Positions 22,691-34,313 are shown, numbered from the stretch's first letter. The stretch: 64,000 nucleotides of DNA from Berberis thunbergii (GCA_003290165.1 QNQO01000222.1:620001-684000), one strand, 5' to 3'. Notes: generated by a model from the letters alone, not told the origin. Translations and numbers: made by a program.

Positions 22691-23649
22691 TCTATCATCC
22701 TTTAGATCCCCTACCAACTACAGAAACAAATTAAGGGTTTGCTTTGTAATACTGTTATTCAGCTTTGGTACAACATCACCCCTAATCTATCATAATTTAC
22801 TAAATATCACCACCACCCCTTTGAATTTTGCTAAATGTCAACAAAATTTTGTAGCATATGTTGCGAGTTTCAACCAAAATCGTAGCCAATGTTGTAAGGT
22901 TTTGTATAAAGAATTTCAATTTTTGTGAGATTATGGCTGCAATTCGTAACATATTCTCCGAAATTTTGCCGAAAACTCGCAAAGTTCAGAGTTTCGACAT
23001 TTTGTAATTTCTGTACTTTTTATAATTTGTTTTATTTTATTTTTTCAATCATTGCGAGTTTGGGGGAGGTGGTAGATGTGGGAAAAATAGCGGCAGTGAG
23101 GGAGGGTGATGATGGATGGTTGTTTGGAGAAGAAAGAGGGGGTTGTTAGAGGAAGAAGAAAATGAGGATGGTTGTTGGAAGAAGAGTAAGAATGTTGTTA
23201 GGGGAGGGGAGAGGATGAGGAAGTTGTTGCACGAGGAAGAGGTGGTCCCAGGAAGAAGTCAAAGGAGGAGAAGTTGTTGAAAGATAGAAGAAATCACATA
23301 GTGCACGAGGAGAGGAGAAAACAAAAATGAGAATTTTGTCGATTTATTTGTGGTATTACAATTAGGGTTATTTACCTTTTAGGACCCATTAGTTTAGACG
23401 TAACCCTCCATGGATACCATTTGTTCTTGAAATCACATCAGACACCTATTTTGTGTATTGACTAAGTCAATGGGTTTGACTAGCGAAAATCTTTAAATCT
23501 TTTTGAAATGTCTGAAACACCCTTACGTGCCACTCACGGGATGGGTACCAAACAGTAATTACTAGAATATTGTGGGGGCTAAATAGTAAAATTTATTAAT
23601 ATTGAAAAGTTTTTTAAGGTAGGTTATGCATTGCATGGTTAATATTTGA
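22691..23649. other. Non-coding interval
   Basis: AT-rich DNA with a G-rich stretch on the plus strand at 23060-23300. The ORFs here are short and featureless. Nothing recognisable. Confidence 0.4.
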
Positions 23650-23905
23650 TATAAACCACCTCCAACTCCTCCATTAGCTCCACTTCCGAAACCACCACTA
23701 GTCCACCTCCTTCGCCATCACCCTTAACACTATTGTCACTTCCAAGTCATGCACCACTACCAACTCCGCCTATTCAACCCTGAATACCACCTCCATGTCC
23801 TCCTCCTCCACCTTTGCCCACTCCACCACCAACAACAACACCTCCTTCTAAGCCTCCACTGCATGCTCTTCCAAAACCACCTCCACCAAGTCCAACACCA
23901 GCATG
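23650..23905 (+). pseudogene. Proline-codon-rich remnant disrupted by the CACTA element
   Basis: CCA/CCT-rich sequence translates in pieces as PPPTPPLAPLPKPP and PPPSPTPA, resembling a proline-rich or extensin-like protein coding region with stops and frameshifts. The CACTA transposon inserted at its right end (target ATG at 23903-23905). The sequence after the element (34314 on) does not obviously continue a proline-rich frame, so gene identity is uncertain. Confidence 0.35.
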
Positions 23906-23939
23906 CACTACACCAAAAGGCCAATTTAGCTACGCCGAG

Positions 23940-24290
23940 CTGGCCACGATTCTAAACCATTGGTTTAGTTGCCATGGCTAAAAACCGTAGCTATAATGAC
24001 CAACGGCTTAAAACCGTGGAAAAAAATTAGCAACGGCTGTAAACCGTTGGGTTATTGGCCACGGCCAAAAACCGTGGCTATAACTAGCAACGGCTTGAAA
24101 CCGTGGCTACTAGTAGCAACGGCTCAAAACTGTGGCTACTAGTAGCAAAGGCTCCAAACCGTGGGTAATAGTAGAAACGGCTTAAAACCGTTGCAAAAAC
24201 AAAACTTGGCCACGGTTTAAAACCGTGGCTACTAGTAGCAACGGCTCAAAATCGTGGCTACTAGTAGCAACGGCTCAAAACCATGGCAAC
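23940..24290. repeat. CACTA subterminal repeats, left
   Basis: About a dozen ~20-bp units in both orientations: gtagcaacggctcaaaaccg and aaaccgtggctactagtagc. In CACTA elements such repeats bind the element-encoded TNPA-like protein. The same motif fills the right end. Confidence 0.85.
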
Positions 24291-24299
24291 CTAAAAAGC

Positions 24300-26307
24300 T
24301 GGAAAAAAAATTGGACGGGCTATTTTGGCGCTCGACTTCAACCTTCCCCTCCATTCGACTTCCCTCGACTCCACTCCACTCGACATCGAAGCTTCTCCTT
24401 CCCTGCTCCCTCCCTCGATTTTACTCCTCCCCTCCTTCCCTCCTCCCTCGACTTCCCTGCGCCTCCCTCCTCCCTCGACTTCCCTCCTCCCTGCGCCTCC
24501 CTCGACTCCCCTCGACCTCCCTGCACCTTCCCTCCTCCCTCGACTTCCCTCCTTCCCTCCTCCCGCCTCCCTCCTCGCCTCCTTCCCTCGTATTCCCTCC
24601 TTACTCGGCGTCTTCAACCTCCAAACGATTTGCAAAATCGATCAGCGACTGCAACCTCGAAACAATTCTCTCATACAGGTACTCTCTCTCTCTCTCTGTT
24701 TTTTTTTAATGAAATTAGGGTTCCTGAATCTAGAGTTTTTTTTATTTAGAGGTTATGAATCTCTAGAGTTTTTGAAATTAGGGTTTGTATCTAGAATTTG
24801 TAGTTATTAAAGCTGATTTCAACTTGATTTCATAGTCGAGTTTGTAGTTCACAAGTTTCAATATTGGGTTCAACTGAGGAAACTGGAACTCTTTTTCAAA
24901 AGAATTATTACATCAAAGCTCTCTATTAGACAAAAAACGTGTTTAATTATGCTGGTTCTAGCTCACAATTTGGCATTGTTCAATGTTTTAATTTTCTTAT
25001 TTTAAATGCTAATGCAAGGAAATTTCTTGTGACATGGCTTCATTGCATGTCACCAAATAAACAATGTAAGTTGCCTATCCAAATACATCTAATCTCCATA
25101 TAAAAATACATGTCTACTGTTTGTTCTATTGAAAGGGACACAATTTTGCATCACAAAAATGTCTGTTTGCTGGAACAAACAATGAAGTCATCATAGACAA
25201 GTCTCCTTTGCTTCCATCTCCACAACAGTAGACACGTTGCCTAGCTAAGCTAAAAAGCAACCCTTCCTTTAATTTTCTCATTAATTAAACTATTTTTCCT
25301 TCCTTTAATTTTCTCTGAGAATCAATTAATCGTTAGATCTTATACAAAGATTGCTAGAAAATAAGAAGAGTTCATACATCCATGAACCATGAAGGGTGGC
25401 TTCTATTTGGTTTACAGGTACCTCTCCCACCTCTCCAAGTTGCATATATACAATTGAGAGGAAAGTGAGGGTCCCCAAAAAAAAAACCTTCCTCACCATT
25501 CTCTCTTTGCTTGTGTTGTTTTTTCTTTGCTACTTTCAATAAGTGTACTTGTTGCATGCGCGTGCTTTGTGACGAAAGAAAATTCAACCACAAAATGACT
25601 AACTTTGATTTATCAATATATAAGTGATTTAATATTGTACATGCCCACGTGTCAGGTTAGAAATGAATTTGAAGTCCACCTATAATTTTGATTATATGAT
25701 TCATGCTATTAGTCAGGTTCTCAGCTACAAATATAAATGGACAATCTATAGGATGAGAGTTATTTCGTTTTAACAAAGAGATTTATTACTGTATCTAATT
25801 CAGAGTCCAAATCAATGAGGGTTTTTTTTCTTTGTATGTGGATTTTTCATCATTTTTTGATTGGTGCTTCCCGTTCAATAGTCAAGTCCTAGTAGACTTT
25901 ACTTCAGGCAAACAATAATAGAAACATATATATTTTTTTCCCATTATTTTTAAATGCTTTTATAAAATGCAACTTATAATGTCTTCGGAACAACTTTAAT
26001 AAGATTTCCAGAGTATAGTACAATATTACATTCATCATTTTATTGGTTTGCTCCCTTAAACTAAAATAGATTCATTTATTACATCCTTAGTATCTTTTTT
26101 TCCAAGAAATTCCTTTCGTGTAATTTATTTGTTTGCCCCCTAAAACTAAAATAGATTCATTTTCCTCATGTTGTAGGATAATTGATAGAAATGGATAGTA
26201 CTCGCGGCAATCTCTCCACCATTGATGTCACTACATCTACAAATGATTGTCATTTTCCTGTTCAGATTTGCATGGTTGTCATTTCTTCTTTAGGAAGCAC
26301 ACATTGA
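24300..26307 (+). other. Possible 5' leader of a CACTA-internal transcript
   Basis: After the subterminal repeats comes a C/T-rich minisatellite (tccctcgacttccctcc units, 24340-24610), then ctcatacag|gtactctct at about 24670-24690, which looks like a 5' splice site. A possible acceptor, ttgtag at about 26171-26176, precedes an ATG at 26191. That ATG opens a 38-codon frame (MDSTRGNLSTIDVTTSTND...) ending TGA at 26305-26307. This could be a spliced leader and short start exon, either the element's own or captured. No family is recognised. The ORFs across the minisatellite are low-complexity. The intervening DNA is otherwise featureless. Confidence 0.3.
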
Positions 26308-27483
26308 CATTTGTTTTTTTTAGCCTCCTAATGAGAGTTTCCTGTACTTCATCTGTGGCATCTTTAATTGAATTAGAGCTTAGTATTTTTTGATTTTAAA
26401 CCTAAGGTTGCTTTCGATTGTTGGGTCTAAACATCATAAAATTTTCAGTGAAACACTTGTATGGAATTCGTACCCCTTGCAGCCATATGGTTGTCAGACT
26501 CCCCTTCCTTTTTTGACATCTGTCACTTTTGGTGTCTGTAGAGTTCTTGTTCGAAGCCTAGAATGTTATGGTAATCCAGTGGGAGGTTACAATATCCGCA
26601 AGGGCTTGTGTTAGTTTCTTCATTGTTAAGAGTTAGTGTCAGATATTCCTTTTTCTTCTCACCTTAAACAGTGCATAGTGGCTGATAGTGCCCAAACTTT
26701 TTTCATGAGCACTAACCAATACCTTTTAGAGCCTTCTCTATGATGTGCTAACGACTCCATCCATGCATATCTTCCTCATCTTTTGTATCCCATTCCATTT
26801 TATTTTCATGAAAGATAGAATATTATTAAAATGAAAGAGAACTAGTACTTATTAGTTATTATATATATATATTCAAAAAAGGTTCAAATTTATTATGACT
26901 GAGAAAGAGAGTGAAACAGAAGCTGAATTAAAGACCCAGAACAAAGCAAAAGGGTAAAAAGGAATTTAACCTCCCTGAACCCCTTGAAACAAAAAATGGA
27001 ATAGATCAAGAAAACACTGCCCCTACCTATCAGCCCAGCAGCATCATAGTCATCATTCAGCAATTATATTCATTTTTCTATTTTGTAAGTGGAATTTTCT
27101 TGTCCGCAGATGTGATGCAAGTTTTATGTAATATTTGATACATAAGAAGGTATTCCATCTCATAATTCACGATGTAAAACAGGATGTGTTGTTCTTCATG
27201 TTTGCTAAATGTTATGTTGAACGCACAAGTATGTCTTTTTTTTAAGTTTTGTGATTTTCTGCATCCAAGCAGACTCAAACATGTTTATTGTTGATGATGC
27301 TCCCAAAGAAATTCATTTTGGTACATCTGGATGATCTAGTTTTATGAGATAATTTGGCAGTTTCCTCTTGTTACTGTACATTATGTATTTGTTGGTTATA
27401 TTCAATGGTTTTACCCTTCAAAATATAATAAGACATAATATCAAAGTGATTATTCATACTTATAATAATATACCTTGTTGCAG
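26308..27483. other. CACTA interior without recognised gene
   Basis: AT-rich DNA between the leader-like region and the first SPINDLY exon. It probably includes captured intron. A short AT microsatellite lies at about 26861-26872. Nothing further. Confidence 0.4.
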
Positions 27484-30165
27484 TCATATCAGAAGGCCTT
27501 GCGAGCAGACCCTACATACAAACCTGCAACAGAATGCCTTGCCATTGTACTGACAGATCTTGGCACAAGCTTAAAGCTTGCTGGCAACACTCAGGAGGCA
27601 ATCCAGAAATATTTTGAAGCTCTCAAAATAGACCCCCACTATGCTGTAATAATATTTGTTTCAATATTCTGGGGTGGACTGTTTTTTATACTGTAATAAT
27701 ATTCTTCAATACTATAGGGTGGCAAACAGCTTTTCCTGGCATGTGCATTGATGCATGTATTTATTTCTTAAGTACCTTTTGTTTTCCACTATGCAGCCTG
27801 CGTATTACAACCTTGGAGTTGTATATTCTGAAATGATGCAGTACGATATGGCTCTTAGTTGCTATGAGAAGGTTGCCCTTCAAAGGCGTATGCTGAAGCA
27901 TATTGCAACATGGGTGTTATTTATAAAAATCGTGGGGATTTGGAATCAGCTATATCTTGTTATGAAAGGTACTAACTAGTTTGTTATTGATTCTTCTTGG
28001 ATGCTAACCTTTCGTTTCATGCTATTTGATACCTCCATTGACTTGACATTCAGATTTACTATATGTATCTCAGGTGTTTGGCTGTTTCTCCTAACTTTGA
28101 GATTGCAAAGAATAACATGGCTATAGCCTTGATAGACTTAGGAACAAAGGTGGTCTTTCATTTCTTTTTAACTCTGTTGTTTTTGTTTTAACCATAGGAT
28201 AAATCCTCGTAATTAAGGGTCATTATCTAGAGTCTTATGCTTTTTACTGCGTTTGATTATTTATACAAACATTGACTATTTTTAAGTTTCTAACACCGTC
28301 AAAATGAAGACTAATGTAGTCTTCAATTTAGTAATGAAATCGAATATTCATTAAATCCTCAAATACATTTTAGTATGCTACAAAAAGTGAAGATGTTTAA
28401 ATTTTCTTGGGAGTGATCTGTATGGCAAGATATTGTCCTCTAGAAAAATAACAGTATTTGAATATTTATAGGATGTTTTAAATTTCAAATTTGAGCCTGG
28501 GATTTTGGCTTAATTTTGAAATCTTGCTGACAATTCCTAGTATTAGCTTTCAGTTAAATTTTTTACCGCTTTATTTGATTCTATGGAATGTTGAATACAA
28601 TTCTTATAGGTTTATATGTATGTATAATGGATTTATATGAGAGAAAAATGATTAGACATAACTGAATCATTTGTTAAGTTTGATTTCACTGACAGATCAC
28701 TTTTTGTATCCATTCATTTTAAAATATTCTTTAAGAAGTTCATAATTTGAATCGGACACTTCAGCCTCATGTTGAGCAAAGAACCATCAACCTCGTTTAA
28801 ATATTCAAGTTGATCGACTTGTGCTGCTTCATTTTCTTGGAACAGACTCCCATGTTGAAACTTCATTTTTATGTTTGTCTTTGTTTCCAAAAACACATGC
28901 TACTAAGAAAATTTGAACCCTTGACCTCTTGAGCAAGTTGTACTTTAAACCATTGTCTCGTCACTTCTCTGATATAAAACAACAAACAGGGCCCTCCAAC
29001 CTACCACACTGATATTTGAGAGTTTCAGACGAGCTACTAAAGAAAAAAAGTTAAGATCAAACTGACCCTACCATGATCAATCAATGTCATGATAAATTGG
29101 TTATGGTTAAAACCAAGTCAAACCTGCAAATGATTATCCTTGCTTGTTTCACCATTTCCATTCATTTCTACAAGAAAGGCAAACTGTAGGGAGGTGGATA
29201 ATATGATGTAAACTTAGACATATTAAGGGGTTATTTTGTGACACGATCATAATCATAATCCTAATCCTAATATTTATTTCTTTGTAATCCAACAGCTTGT
29301 TAATAAATTTAGAATCTTAGGAAAAAAAAATATTTTTTGTTTTAGGCTGCTCTTCAATGTCTTATTCAGGGGATAAGTTTTACAGTGTTTGCCTTGGGTC
29401 TCGTTTCATCCCATTCTTCGTGTTGATTGTTATCAGTAAATATGGTATATATATATGTATATTTTTTCGGAAAAATAGGAAAAAAATTGTGGAGAAACCT
29501 AATTATATAAACAATATGTTGCAAACCTTGTCGGGTGGAATAATGTGTGCCTTTCTTTTAGAACATTCATAGTTCATTGATTTGAATAGGAACTCAAGTT
29601 TCACGGCTACCAGTTTCTCGTAGTTTTCTTTTATTGAGTTTTCTCTATTATCTGTTTTTAGTATTTTTTTCAGCCTCTATGAAGCATAGCAGCTTGAATT
29701 ATATAACAAACCTTTATCAAGATCTGTTAACTTATTGATGTTGTCACAAATGATTCCTTATTATCCATTGCTATAGCGTAGCCATTGGTTCCCTTATCAT
29801 TGCTTTTGCCCATGTTTACTTGGTCTGTATCTGATTCTGGGTTCAGTAATATTTGTCAGGTAAAACTAGAGGTAGACATCAACCAAGGTGTCGCATACTA
29901 CAAGAAGGCTTTGTACTACAACTGGCACTATGTTGATGCTATGTATAATCTTGGTGTTGCATATGGTGAAATGTTGCAGTTTGACATGGTAGGGTATGAA
30001 TATGAAAGCACCATCCTCTGTTTTAGAATCTTGCTCAATATTCACTTCTTAACAATGCTACCTTGAGCTGGAAAAAGTTAATCAAAGTTGATTATGTTGT
30101 CACTCATGTTTTTGTAGGCGATTGTGTTCTATGAACTTGCACTGCATTTCAATCATAGCTGTATA
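27484..30165 (+). pseudogene. SPY: Captured SPINDLY (O-fucosyltransferase) TPR exons
   Basis: Five exon pieces with GT/AG borders: 27484-27645 (SYQKALRADP, ECLAIVLTDLGTSLKLAGNT), 27797-27968 (PAYYNLGVVYSEMMQYDMAL), 28074-28149 (CLAVSPNFEIAKNNMAIALI), 29860-29988 (DINQGVAYYKKALYYNWHY) and 30118-about 30165 (AIVFYELALHFN). They encode consecutive TPR repeats of SPINDLY, the nuclear/cytosolic glycosyltransferase that represses gibberellin signalling. The order is that of the real gene, but the N-terminus, later TPRs and catalytic domain are absent. Exon 2 has a small deletion (about 27880-27890) that shifts frame, and exon 5 decays into stops. The intron at 28150-29859 is long and holds nothing recognised. 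It lies inside the CACTA element and is not a functional SPY gene. Confidence 0.92.
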
Positions 30166-30712
30166 ATCTCTTGAAAACTTATGCTTTGACTGTTCTTTCT
30201 GCTGCTAACATCTCCATTCAGGTGTTAAAATGCACATTCTTTGTTCACCACATTGGCTGAAAATTTTGAACTATGCTGATTGAAAGTTTCATACACTTTA
30301 GTCTTTTTTGATAACAAACTAGGAAGTATGGGAAATTTTAGAGTTTGATGCATGGCTGGGTGACAAGTTGGATATGGGACATACACCTTAGGAGGAACTT
30401 GTTTAAGTAGTTAAGGACAAGTTGGATATGGGTGACAAGTTTGATGCATCATCATCGGTAGAGCTATTGAAAAATAATATACAATTAAGACCAAAGAGAA
30501 AGTTTGATGCACCATTGGGTTTGGTGATTGATGAATTTTCATGATAAAATTAATTCTTAAACCTGCGAACATTAGGAAATATATTATGATAACTGTTGTG
30601 GCAATTTTTCATTTCTGTCTGATCTCTAGTTGGCAATTTTTCATTTTTCTTTACATTTATCTATTCAATGGCTGTCACTTTCTCTTTGATAATATTACTT
30701 GATATCTTGCAG

Positions 30713-30782
30713 GAACTGGAGGGGAAGATACGCACACAAATTGGGTGGCCTCAAGGTTCTTAATTCTTACTGGATCAACGAG
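30713..30782 (+). pseudogene. RPL15: Captured ribosomal protein L15 exon fragment
   Basis: After an AG acceptor (30711-30712) one frame reads RYAHKLGGLKVLNSYWINE, ending just before a GT. Cytosolic ribosomal protein eL15 has a GRKLGGLKVLNSYWIN-like block, so this is a ~20-residue piece of that gene. Adjacent DNA shows no further L15 sequence. The fragment is short, but the match to the family motif is distinctive. Confidence 0.75.
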
Positions 30783-30941
30783 GTTTTTCAGATAATTTCT
30801 AAATGCTTTTTTTTTCCTTGGTAGCCACTGACCCAACCAACATTCCTATTGGTTCAAATATTGCAAATATTGCAGTTCATTTATACTGAGTGTTGAATAA
30901 GTAATAGCAATAGTTTAATTTGGAAATTCTCTCCATCTCAG

Positions 30942-31106
30942 GCACATGGTTACAAAACAGATTCAGGAGTATGTGCTGCTTTTCTTGCCAACCTCCATGA
31001 TAAATCTGATGCAGTTGTGAAATTCAATGGGAACACATATCATTTACCTACGTGGTCTGTGAGCATCCTACCGGACTATAAAAATGTGGTATTCAATACT
31101 GCACAG
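30942..31106 (+). pseudogene. Captured beta-galactosidase (GH35) exon
   Basis: A 165-bp exon bounded by AG and GT reads [20 protein letters not shown], then [20 protein letters not shown] and FNTAQ. CAAFLAN and [17 protein letters not shown] are hallmark blocks of plant GH35 cell-wall beta-galactosidases (BGAL family). It has no stops, but the usual cysteine of SILPDC is Tyr. Only this exon is present. The intact enzyme is around 700-850 residues. Confidence 0.85.
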
Positions 31107-31399
31107 GTTTGTCTTGGAACTTCTCTTGAACATTTTTGTTTATCACCTGTATATGGTTGAATGAGAAATTATCTGGGTTTTCTTGCTATAAATGTATACA
31201 TGAAAGAAGTTTTAATGGATTTTCTTGTTATGATCTATGGATCAGGACAAGTTGAACAATGGGATGTACTATATTCTCTTGTTCATATTTTTTCATATGT
31301 ATATACATGTTGAATGGTTTTCTCTCTTTTGTGATCTTATGGATGTTTGTTTTGTATGTACAGATGCAAGTTTTAAAGAGACATTGCCAAGGAAAGTGC

Positions 31400-32018
31400 G
31401 AGGCATTATCACTCTCAATCTCCAGAGGCTTTCTTTTGTCATGTTCCAGGTATCAAGGTTTGTTCTCTTCATTCCCTGCATTCTTGTCTGCCTGTTCTGG
31501 CTGTGTCTCTAACTCAATGGTTATAAGAGGAAAAGATATGGATTCCAACTCACAAATCACGAAATCTAAATGCTTTGTGAGAAGGAACAAGTTTTGGGTG
31601 CTCTCCGTCACTCGATATGAGACCCCTTTGTATCACTTTGGATGTGGCAATTATTTATTTACTTCTTGTTTGTATTACCTTGTTCTCTCATCAAACACTG
31701 CTCTGGAATGTATCAAAGTAACATTTTGCCTCCCATTCCAAGTGTCAAAAGTATTTTTCCTTGATTAGCCAATTTTATTCATCTTATGTCTGCCAATATG
31801 AATCCAAGGTCTAAATGTAACCCACTAAAATTTCTTGGATAGGTGGTCATTCCTCGAAGTCCACAACAAGCAAAAGGACTACTATTGTCATGCATACGTG
31901 ACCCAAATCCTACCCTCTTCTTTGAGCCAAAGGTATTGGATGATTTACTCATATTTTGGTTGCACACAAGAATTCATAGTTGGTAATTTCGATTTTCAGT
32001 GGCTTTACCGCTTGGCAA
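31400..32018 (+). pseudogene. Captured branched-chain 2-oxoacid dehydrogenase E1-beta exons
   Basis: Three exon pieces occur in native order. 31400-31457 reads [18 protein letters not shown]. 31843-31932 reads [20 protein letters not shown] and then [10 protein letters not shown], ending at a GT. 32000-about 32018 reads WLYRLA and then runs into the CHR12-like sequence. These are consecutive conserved blocks of the mitochondrial BCKDH E1-beta subunit (transketolase-like pyrimidine-binding and C-terminal domains). The fragment is fused head to tail with the SWI/SNF fragment with no intron between them. Confidence 0.87.
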
Positions 32019-33114
32019 GAATGAAAGATTGACAACACTTCTTGAAAAAATAGATGATCTTCTTGTTTGTTTGGGAGCTGCTGTTCAAAGGCAAAAGGAT
32101 GCAGAACATACTAATGACATTGAACCTCTAACAGACGTAGAAGCTGATGATCTGTCTTAGTTGTCCACTTCTAAGAGCGAAAGCCCAACAGATATGCCAC
32201 TAGAAGAAGAAGAAGAAGAAGAAGAAGAAGAAGATGTAGATGTCACTGATTTAGATTCAGATAGGTATGTTAAGAAAAATGATTTACTTGAAGGCCAACG
32301 GCAATATAATTCTGTTATTCACTCAATTCAGGAAAAGGTAAACTTTGAGTCTCTACCTCTATTGATTTTCTTTGAATTTTATCTTCCAATAACTTCAGCA
32401 GTTCATCCTTTATGCCCTATATGCATGTTTGGGTTGATTTTGCATGCATGTGACATCGAGACAGTTGTCATATTACTGGCTTTTATGAGAATGTTACGAC
32501 ATGCTACTATAAGGTAACATCTACCTTACATCATTGACAACTCTACAGGTTACTGAGCAACCATCTATGCTTGAAGGTGGAGAGCTCAGACCTTACCAGC
32601 TGGAAGGACTTCAATGGATGCTTTCTTTGTTCAACAACAACCTAAATGGCATTTTGGCTGATGAGATGGGATTAGGGAAGACAATTCAAACCATATCATT
32701 GATTGCATATCTCATGGAGAACAAAGGTGTAATTGGACCATACTTAATAGTTGCTCCTAAGGCTGTGCTCCCTAACTAGGTTCATGAATTTGCAACCTGG
32801 GCTCCTTGGTTGAGTGAGTTTTCATTTTTTTTTTTTAATATCCTATTATGCTATCAGTATATGTTATATTCAGCATACTTGTGGATGCAACATTGGTGCA
32901 GTTCTGTATGATGGACGCCAAAATGAAAGGAAAGCAACGAGGGAGGAGTATGCGGGGGAGGGAAAATTCAATGTGATGATCACCCACTATGATCTGATAA
33001 TGAGGGACAAAGACAAAGCATTTCTTAAGAAAATTAGCTGGCACTACATGATTATTGATGAAGGACATAGATTAAAGGATCACGAGTGCGCTCATGCAAA
33101 GACTCTCACAGGGT
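32019..33114 (+). pseudogene. Captured CHR12/CHR23 (MINU)-type SWI/SNF ATPase exons
   Basis: Piece 1 (32019-32337) reads KNERLTTLLEKIDDLL, LGAAVQRQKDAEH, an acidic Glu run encoded by a GAA microsatellite (32200-32234), then LLEGQRQYNSVIHSIQEK. It has an in-frame TAG at 32158-32160. Piece 2 (32549-about 32815) reads [20 protein letters not shown] and [20 protein letters not shown] (helicase motif I), with a TAG at 32777-32779 where the family has Trp (PNW). Piece 3 (about 32898-33114) reads [17 protein letters not shown] and [12 protein letters not shown] (motif II, DEGH). Later helicase motifs are missing. The native protein is a chromatin remodeller of over 1000 residues, so this is a fragment. 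Confidence 0.92.
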
Positions 33115-33406
33115 ATGTTACATACACAATCTCAAATATCCACTAGTTAAATTTAGTCATGGAGGCTATTTCAGCATATTTCTCTTACAACCCTCAATTC
33201 ATCAGCAGTCCATGTTTCTACACCGGCTCCAACATCTTCATCAAATATGTTGCCTGTCAATGAAGTACAATCAGCTGCAAGATGATGTCCAATTTAAGAG
33301 GTTGTAGATTAATTTCAATTGGAACATAAAATCTTTAGTTGGTCAGTGGTTATATTCTTTGCGAAATTCTGAAGTTTTCTCATATACTTTTGGATATATT
33401 CTGCAG

Positions 33407-33612
33407 CGTTTATGCGGCTTGTGCAGCACACCCAACCGCTGATGTTTTTATCAACTTTGCATCATACAGAAGGCCAGTGGTTATTTCTGCTATTGTATAT
33501 CTTTATTGGTTTGACTGAGGAGTCATTACTCATTTTGTTCAAAATATTTGCAGTGCTGCCGCTTCTTCCATGGCTGCTCTCAAACAGCCTACAATTAGAG
33601 TTGAAACAGCCT
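33407..33612 (+). pseudogene. ACLB: Captured ATP-citrate lyase subunit B exons
   Basis: 33407-33472 reads VYAACAAHPTADVFINFASY. After a short intron, 33554-33612 reads AAASSMAALKQPTIR. These adjacent blocks belong to the beta subunit of cytosolic ATP-citrate lyase, which makes acetyl-CoA. The 5' border of the intron reads GC instead of GT. The rest of the gene is missing. It is the most 3' captured piece before the right subterminal repeats. Confidence 0.87.
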
Positions 33613-33884
33613 ACATTTTCTTCTTCTTTTTATTTGGTTCTTGTAATTGAGGATGAAATGTATTTTAGTTTAGGCTTTTTAACAAATTGGGGACAAAGGA
33701 AACCCTATAATCCCCAGCTTTTCTATCTTATATTCTGTTTATGGATGTACTTCTTTCTTCATGAATTAATTTTGTTTACAGAAAAGAAAAGAAAACAGTT
33801 TGATCAGATTATGAATTGCAATTAGTATCGAGGTATTGGTGCTAGTCAGATCTTGAAAGATATTTTTGGGTGATAACTTATATT

Positions 33885-34300
33885 GCCACGGCTTAAAAAA
33901 ATTAAAAAAAAAATTGCCACGGCTTAAAACCGTGGCTAATTATTGCAACGGTTAAAAACCGTGGCTAATTATTGCAACGGTTAAAAACCGTGACTAGTAT
34001 TGGCCACGGCTTAAAACCGTTGCTAAACCTATTGCCACGGCTTAGAACCCTGGCTATAACTTGCAACGGTTTTAAGTCGTTGCTACTTCTAGCCACGGCT
34101 TTGAACCGTGGCTAAGATTGTTGCAACGGTTTATAACCGTGGCTAAATCATCAATCGTCCTCGAGATAAAATCGTTGCTAATATTTTTGCCACGATTTTT
34201 AGCCGTTACTGGGGATTTATTGACGCCTCTACAGCCCACGGCTCTAAACCGTGACAATGGGTTACCCCCACGGTTTAAAACCGTTGCTAATGGCCATTTT
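33885..34300. repeat. CACTA subterminal repeats, right
   Basis: Dense ccacggcttaaaaccgtggc-type units in both orientations, equivalent to those at 23940-24290. Confidence 0.85.
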
Positions 34301-34313
34301 TGGTGTAGTGATG

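Larger units (their letters stand above)
23906..34310 (+). mobile_element. Pack-CACTA transposon carrying fragments of at least six host genes
   Basis: Left end CACTACACCAAAAGGCC at 23906; right end is the complement of CACTACACCAAAAATGGCC, finishing at 34310. Flanking ATG at 23903-23905 and 34311-34313 is the expected 3-bp target duplication. Subterminal repeats (ccacggcttaaaaccgtggc type) occupy about 23940-24290 and 33885-34300. I see no TNP2-type transposase or TNPA-like ORF, so it is non-autonomous. Between the ends lie exon fragments, all on the plus strand and with introns retained, of SPINDLY, ribosomal protein L15, beta-galactosidase, BCKDH E1-beta, CHR12/CHR23 and ATP-citrate lyase B. 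Retained introns mean capture at the DNA level. An in-frame piece near 33200-33290 (TSSSNMLPVNEVQSAAR) may be a further, unidentified fragment. Confidence 0.93.

Noticed and set aside
24225..24810. Three overlapping Ser/Pro/Leu ORFs
   Set aside because: All derive from the tccctcgacttccctcc minisatellite and are open in several frames at once, the mark of a repeat and not of a gene.
27475..30066. A functional SPINDLY gene
   Set aside because: Only central TPR exons are present, one with a frameshift, and there is no catalytic domain. It is a captured fragment.
32534..33146. A functional SWI/SNF gene
   Set aside because: Helicase motifs I and II are present, but in-frame stops, missing later motifs and the position inside a CACTA element show that it is a captured fragment.
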